A DNA stretch of 11,647 nucleotides from Phycisphaerales bacterium (lineage in GTDB: Bacteria > Planctomycetota > Phycisphaerae > Phycisphaerales > SM1A02), in the NCBI GenBank assembly GCA_003520025.1, contig DOVP01000279.1, positions 1-11,647 on the forward strand. The letters are read 5' to 3'. Each line of letters starts with the position of its first letter. Within the stretch, counting starts at the first letter, position 1. Positions 7,588 through 11,647 of this stretch are shown here, piece by piece. The notes below the pieces were generated by a model. The model searched no databases. It was not told the origin of the DNA and was given only the letters and a program-made list of their open reading frames with translations. The position numbers were made by a program, and so were the translations under genes.

Positions 7588-9348
7588 ATGGGTGTTCAGG
7601 GCTGGACATTCCTGATCGTTGGATTGACGTTTGCTCTGTACATCGTGGTGGCCATTGCGTCACGGGCGAAATCAACGGGCGAGTTCTATGTTGCGGGCAA
7701 GGGCGTCTCGCCCATTGCCAACGGCATGGCGACCGCAGCCGACTGGATGAGTGCCGCATCGTTCATCTCGATGGCTGGCTTGATTGCGTTCCTCGGCATG
7801 GATGGTTCGGTCTATCTGATGGGCTGGACCGGCGGCTACGTGCTGCTTGCGTTGCTATTGGCCCCCTATTTGCGGAAGTTCGGCAAGTTCACCGTGCCGG
7901 ACTTCGTCGGCGATCGATATGCATCACAGACGGCGAGGATCGTTGCTGTGCTGTGCGCGATCTTCGTGTCGTTTACGTATATCGCCGGCCAGATGCGAGG
8001 TGTTGGAGTGGTGTTCAGTCGATTCCTCGAAGTTGACATCACACTCGGTGTCATCATCGGCATGGGATTGGTTTTCTTCTACGCCGTGCTTGGCGGCATG
8101 AAGGGCATCACCTACACACAGGTGGCACAGTACTGCGTATTGATCTTTGCCTACACGATTCCGGCGGTGTTCCTGGCGTTCATGGTGACTGGAAATCCTG
8201 TTCCACAACTGGCGCTCGGCGGAACCGATGCCGACGGCGTGGGGCTGCTGCAGAAACTCGATGGCATGCTGACGGATCTTGGATTCGGCGAATACACCGG
8301 ATACAGCCGCGACAAACTCGATGTCGTGTGCATTACCGCTGCGCTCATGCTTGGTACAGCGGGACTGCCCCACGTCATTATTCGCTTCTTCACGGTCAAG
8401 CGGGTGCGAGACGCGCGAAGCAGCGCCGGATGGGCGTTGCTGTTCATCGCAATTCTCTATACGACCGCCCCAGCAATCGCGGTCTTCGCCCGAACCAACA
8501 TGCTGAACTCCGTTCCGGGAGTCGCCTATGCCGACGCGCCCGGATGGCTCAAGACATGGGAGGACACCGGACTGATCGCCTGGCGGGACCGCAACGATGA
8601 CGGGCTCATCAACCATGCCGCCGGCCCAGCCTTTGCCGGAAAGCCGGCATTTGTCTTTGATCCAAAGACCGATGAGCCCATCCGCGGTCCACACGGCCAG
8701 CGGGTACTCACCAATGAATCGGTGGCAGGGCAGAACGAGTTGTATGTTGACCGTGACATCATGGTCTTGGCGAACCCCGAGATTGCGGGTCTTCCAGACT
8801 GGATCATTGCACTCGTGGCTGCAGGAGGACTTGCAGCAGCACTCTCCACTGCTGCCGGACTGCTCATGGTGATTTCAAGTGCCATCAGCCACGATCTTGT
8901 CAAACGCGTCATGCATCCCACCATCAGTGAGCGGAGCGAACTTCGCGCCGCCCGCTTCGCCGCCGCCGCCGCCGTCGTCGGCGCCGGTTTGCTTGGTATC
9001 TGGCCACCGGACTATGTGGCAGCAGTGGTCGCCTTTGCCTTTGGCCTCGCCGCTTCATCCTTCTTCCCAGCCATCCTGCTTGGCATCTTCTGGAAACGAT
9101 TCAACGCGAGAGGTGCCGTGACTGGAATGATCTGCGGGATCGGATTCACCGCTGCCTACATCATCTACTTCAAGTTCCTCGGCGGCCCCAAGGAGGCCTG
9201 GTGGTTGGGCATCTCCCCCGAGGGCATTGGCACCATCGGCATGCTCGTCAACTTCGCCATCGCCATCCCAGTTGCGCTGCTCAATCCGCCCCCACCTCGC
9301 GAAGTCCAAGACCTCGTCGAAGACATCCGCACCCCCGCGGCGTCGTGA
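7588..9348 (+). CDS. Sodium:solute symporter large subunit (SSS family, VC_2705/ActP-like)
   Basis: The 586-residue protein belongs to the solute:sodium symporter family, which uses the inner-membrane Na+ gradient to import small solutes. The subfamily paired with DUF4212 is related to the acetate permease ActP, so a small carboxylate is a plausible but unproven substrate. About 13 hydrophobic helices are present. TM1 has the ADWMSAASFISMAG stretch (51-64), and ALSTAAG (418-424) gives the Ser-Thr pair (420-421) expected at the Na2 site. An 80-to-95-residue hydrophilic insert at about 305-395 separates two helices and contains DRNDDGLI (334-341), like an EF-hand or dockerin calcium loop but lacking an acidic residue at position 12. 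Such an insert is, as I recall, usual for this subfamily. The C-terminus is a short Pro-rich tail. The start at 7588 follows the previous stop by one base; it is the last gene of the cluster. Confidence 0.9.
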   Translation: MGVQGWTFLIVGLTFALYIVVAIASRAKSTGEFYVAGKGVSPIANGMATAADWMSAASFISMAGLIAFLGMDGSVYLMGWTGGYVLLALLLAPYLRKFGKFTVPDFVGDRYASQTARIVAVLCAIFVSFTYIAGQMRGVGVVFSRFLEVDITLGVIIGMGLVFFYAVLGGMKGITYTQVAQYCVLIFAYTIPAVFLAFMVTGNPVPQLALGGTDADGVGLLQKLDGMLTDLGFGEYTGYSRDKLDVVCITAALMLGTAGLPHVIIRFFTVKRVRDARSSAGWALLFIAILYTTAPAIAVFARTNMLNSVPGVAYADAPGWLKTWEDTGLIAWRDRNDDGLINHAAGPAFAGKPAFVFDPKTDEPIRGPHGQRVLTNESVAGQNELYVDRDIMVLANPEIAGLPDWIIALVAAGGLAAALSTAAGLLMVISSAISHDLVKRVMHPTISERSELRAARFAAAAAVVGAGLLGIWPPDYVAAVVAFAFGLAASSFFPAILLGIFWKRFNARGAVTGMICGIGFTAAYIIYFKFLGGPKEAWWLGISPEGIGTIGMLVNFAIAIPVALLNPPPPREVQDLVEDIRTPAAS

Positions 9349-9472
9349 CCACCAGCCTTTCTATTTCTCGTCCAAACAAACACTTACAACATCATCTCTT
9401 GTGTTTTACAGGTCCCCCAGCACACGAGATGACTGCCGGTTGCTCCCGTCGTACGCGGTACACTGAACCACA
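9349..9472 (+). other. Intergenic gap between the symporter gene and the AddB-like gene
   Basis: These 124 bases hold no open frame of interest. A weak 6-bp A/T-rich inverted repeat (AAACAC at 9378-9383, GTGTTT at 9401-9406, loop of 17) is the only stem seen and is not a convincing terminator. No spaced -35/-10 pair and no Shine-Dalgarno sequence precede the ATG at 9473, so whether the downstream gene has its own promoter or is read through cannot be decided. Confidence 0.5.
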
Positions 9473-11647
9473 ATGATTGAGCGACGGTTTTTGGGGGCAG
9501 GAACCCATTTGCTCCACGCGTTGGCGAGCGAGCTTGTTCTGCAGGCAGGCGATGGCGAGCAGATCGACCTCAGTGGACATCTCGTTGTACTACCAACGAG
9601 CCGCGGACGGTGGCGACTGGAATCATTGTTGCTTGATCGGGCGGCGACCGATGGGCGCCGACTTGTTCCTGGCGAGATTCTGACGCCGGGGTCGTTGCTG
9701 GATCGGCTCATCGTGCCACAGCGTTCCATGGCGAGCGGGATGGCCAGTTCGCTGGCATGGCTGGAGTCGGTGCGTGGACTGGACGCTTCGGATCGGCTGG
9801 CACTGGTGGGATACGAGGATGATTTGTCGCTGGCGGAGACACATGCGCTTGCGCAGCGGCTGGCTCGGGTGTGCCGTGAACTGGCGGCGGCGCATCTTCA
9901 GCCAGGCGAGGTACCTGTTCGAAGCGACGCGGCGGGTGTGCTGTGTGATCCCCAACGGTGGACGGTCATCGACGGTGTGCACGCTGACATGCTCGGGCGA
10001 CTCGATGCGATGCAACTGGATGACCGCGACGCCTCCCAAGGCAAAGCCATTGATCAAGGCCGCCTGCATCTACATGGCATCGAACGTATCACACTGGTTG
10101 CAGCTGAATTGCCGGGCCGGATACGGCGATTTCTGGAGCGAGTCTCCCAGTCTGGAGTCATCGTGACCAATGTTGTGCACGGTGACGAAACAGCCTTGGG
10201 TGATGTCTTTCTGGACAACGGCACCATTGATGTCGATGCTTGGGCAGAACAACCAATCGATGTCGATAACGACGCCATCGTCAGTGTGCCACATGTAGAC
10301 GATCAGATCGCCGCAGTATTCGAGTTCCTCGGCTCGCTCGGACCAGTTGATGCCGATCAGGCCCGTATTGTCGTTCCGGACGAGGAACTTCTTCCACCAC
10401 TTGCAGCAGCCGCAATCGCCGAGAAGATCCCGCTTGAGCACTTTGAAGGCCCGCCCATCACCGCGACCCGGACTGGGCAACTCCTGACCCTCTTCGGGTT
10501 GGTCGTTGAACGCGGGACTGCGTCTACGCTTGGAGATTTCATCAGGCACCCCGACATCGTGTTGTGGCTGCAGGATCAAGGGGTCGCGACACCGGTGGCC
10601 ACATGGGACGCGGTGTGGTCGCGTCATGTCCCGGGCCACATCGAAGACCTTCCAGGCATTGTTGACACCGACGACGCGAAGGCGCTGGTCAAGCCAATCT
10701 TGAAACTCACGCGGCGACTTGAGGGCGAGCGTTCGGCATCACAGTGGGCCGCGGTACTCATGGATGTACTGACCGAAGTACTCCAACCAGCAGCGTTCGC
10801 CGATGCGGTGACGATGGAAGACCACGATCAATCACTCGAAGTGGCACATCGCTTCCTGACAGAACTACACGAACTTCCGTCCGATGCCACCGATCTTGCT
10901 GCGGTAGATGCCATTCTGCTGCTGCGTGCGCAACTCGATTCGTCGACGAGCCAACCAAGGGAACGAAGTGGTGGGGTCGAGGTGCTCGGTTGGCTTGACG
11001 CACATCTCGATGATGCGCCACATCTCGTGCTGACTGGACTCAACGAGGGCACACTTCCAACATCTTCGTCGGTGGACGCATGGCTTCCCGATGCCAGCCG
11101 TCACGTGCTTGGGCTCACTTGCCGCAGCCGCCGCATCGCGCGGGATGCGTTCTTGTTTGATGCCATCCTCAAGAGTGGTCGTGATGTCAGATTGGTGTCC
11201 GCGCGTCGCGCTAACAATGGGGAACCACTTGCGCCAAGCAGTCTGCTGCTTCGATTGTCGGGGCAACCACTCGCCGAGCGGGTCTTGCACCTGATGGGAA
11301 AGACAAAGCAGGCTGCCAAGCACCACCCACCGACACTTGCCGATCGGCGGGCCCGCGTGGATCGTGCAAGCGAGTTTGAAGCGAACCCCATGCCAGCGGG
11401 GGTCCCCCACATCACTTCGATGTCGGTAACGAGTTTCAGGGACTATCTCAAAGACCCGTATTTATTCATGCTCAAGCGAGACAGTCGCATCAAGGCGAAT
11501 GAAGTCGAGACCCGGCACGAGCTTGATGCCATGGGCTTCGGCACACTGGTGCACGACGCGCTTGAGCAGTGGGGCCGTGAAGAACTGAGCCGTTCGAGCC
11601 CGACGACCGATGTGGCCACCATTACCAAAGACATGCACGCCGCGCTC
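9473..11647 (+). CDS. AddB/RexB-like PD-(D/E)XK nuclease family protein, 3' end cut by window edge
   Basis: An open frame of 725 codons runs off the right edge. The layout is that of the AddB/RexB family, the nuclease-bearing partner of the AddAB helicase-nuclease that processes double-strand DNA ends for recombination. Near the N-terminus LVVLPTSRGRWRLESLLL (37-54) and ILTPGSLLDRL (69-79) resemble the degenerate helicase part, and no intact Walker A GKT/GKS is seen, as expected of an inactivated helicase. LVLTGLNEGTLP (518-529) is the family's GLNEG-P block. The nuclease domain begins with SVTSFRDYLKDPYLFMLKR (651-669), then GFGTLVHDALEQWG (688-701) with the conserved His694. The D-(D/E)XK core lies beyond the window. 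Asp661 occupies the place of the usual Cys in CPY, the first Fe-S ligand of AddB. The ATG at 9473 follows TGA at 9464-9466 in frame and lacks a Shine-Dalgarno. Whether an addA-like helicase follows is unknown. Confidence 0.8.
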   Translation, partial: MIERRFLGAGTHLLHALASELVLQAGDGEQIDLSGHLVVLPTSRGRWRLESLLLDRAATDGRRLVPGEILTPGSLLDRLIVPQRSMASGMASSLAWLESVRGLDASDRLALVGYEDDLSLAETHALAQRLARVCRELAAAHLQPGEVPVRSDAAGVLCDPQRWTVIDGVHADMLGRLDAMQLDDRDASQGKAIDQGRLHLHGIERITLVAAELPGRIRRFLERVSQSGVIVTNVVHGDETALGDVFLDNGTIDVDAWAEQPIDVDNDAIVSVPHVDDQIAAVFEFLGSLGPVDADQARIVVPDEELLPPLAAAAIAEKIPLEHFEGPPITATRTGQLLTLFGLVVERGTASTLGDFIRHPDIVLWLQDQGVATPVATWDAVWSRHVPGHIEDLPGIVDTDDAKALVKPILKLTRRLEGERSASQWAAVLMDVLTEVLQPAAFADAVTMEDHDQSLEVAHRFLTELHELPSDATDLAAVDAILLLRAQLDSSTSQPRERSGGVEVLGWLDAHLDDAPHLVLTGLNEGTLPTSSSVDAWLPDASRHVLGLTCRSRRIARDAFLFDAILKSGRDVRLVSARRANNGEPLAPSSLLLRLSGQPLAERVLHLMGKTKQAAKHHPPTLADRRARVDRASEFEANPMPAGVPHITSMSVTSFRDYLKDPYLFMLKRDSRIKANEVETRHELDAMGFGTLVHDALEQWGREELSRSSPTTDVATITKDMHAAL

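Noticed and set aside
7924..8694. A 256-codon open frame on the minus strand
   Set aside because: It is antisense to the symporter gene, whose frame has clear family motifs, and its own translation resembles no family.
9378..9406. A possible terminator after the symporter gene
   Set aside because: The stem is only 6 bp, A/T-rich, with a 17-base loop, and is not followed by a clear T-run.
9440..9464. A possible promoter of the AddB-like gene (TTGCTC and TACACT)
   Set aside because: The spacer is only 13 bases, too short for a sigma70-type promoter.
10070..10639. A 189-codon open frame on the minus strand
   Set aside because: It is antisense to the AddB-like gene, which stays open through the whole stretch with family motifs on both sides.

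Overview
The window looks like a chromosomal segment of a Gram-negative-type bacterium, most probably a member of the Planctomycetota, perhaps Phycisphaerae-like. This is an inference. It rests on moderately high GC, weak or absent Shine-Dalgarno sequences at several starts, a split ResB/CcsA pair with very large periplasmic parts, a long secreted FG-GAP repeat protein, and the style of the AddB-like nuclease. There are no RNA genes, insertion sequences, CRISPR arrays or phage genes in view.

Region 1 (1-2420, minus strand) is one continuous reading frame that starts at 2420 and leaves the window at base 1. It encodes a signal peptide followed by at least 13 FG-GAP-type repeats, so it is a secreted multi-propeller protein of unknown role.

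Region 2 (2421-2611) is the divergent intergenic region. It holds a plausible minus-strand promoter, a weaker plus-strand -10 candidate, and a perfect 8-bp stem hairpin just upstream of resB. A second, overlapping and mutually exclusive hairpin lies directly before it.

Region 3 (2612-9348, plus strand) is a very tight five-gene cluster with overlaps or a 1-base gap at every junction. The order is resB, ccsA (system II cytochrome c maturation), a PyrE-type phosphoribosyltransferase, a DUF4212 small symporter subunit, and a large sodium:solute symporter subunit. The first two form one heme-delivery and attachment machine. The last two form one two-subunit Na+ symporter. The phosphoribosyltransferase between them has no obvious functional link, so the cluster probably reflects shared transcription more than one pathway.

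Region 4 (9349-9472) is a short gap with no convincing terminator or promoter. Region 5 (9473 to the window end, plus strand) is the N-terminal 725 codons of an AddB/RexB-like protein, a degenerate helicase fold followed by the start of a PD-(D/E)XK nuclease domain. It has Asp where the family usually has its first iron-sulfur Cys.

I did not see an obviously new multi-gene system. The items most worth checking are the nested hairpins before resB, the Cys-to-Asp change in the AddB-like nuclease, the composition of the cluster, and the repeat protein.
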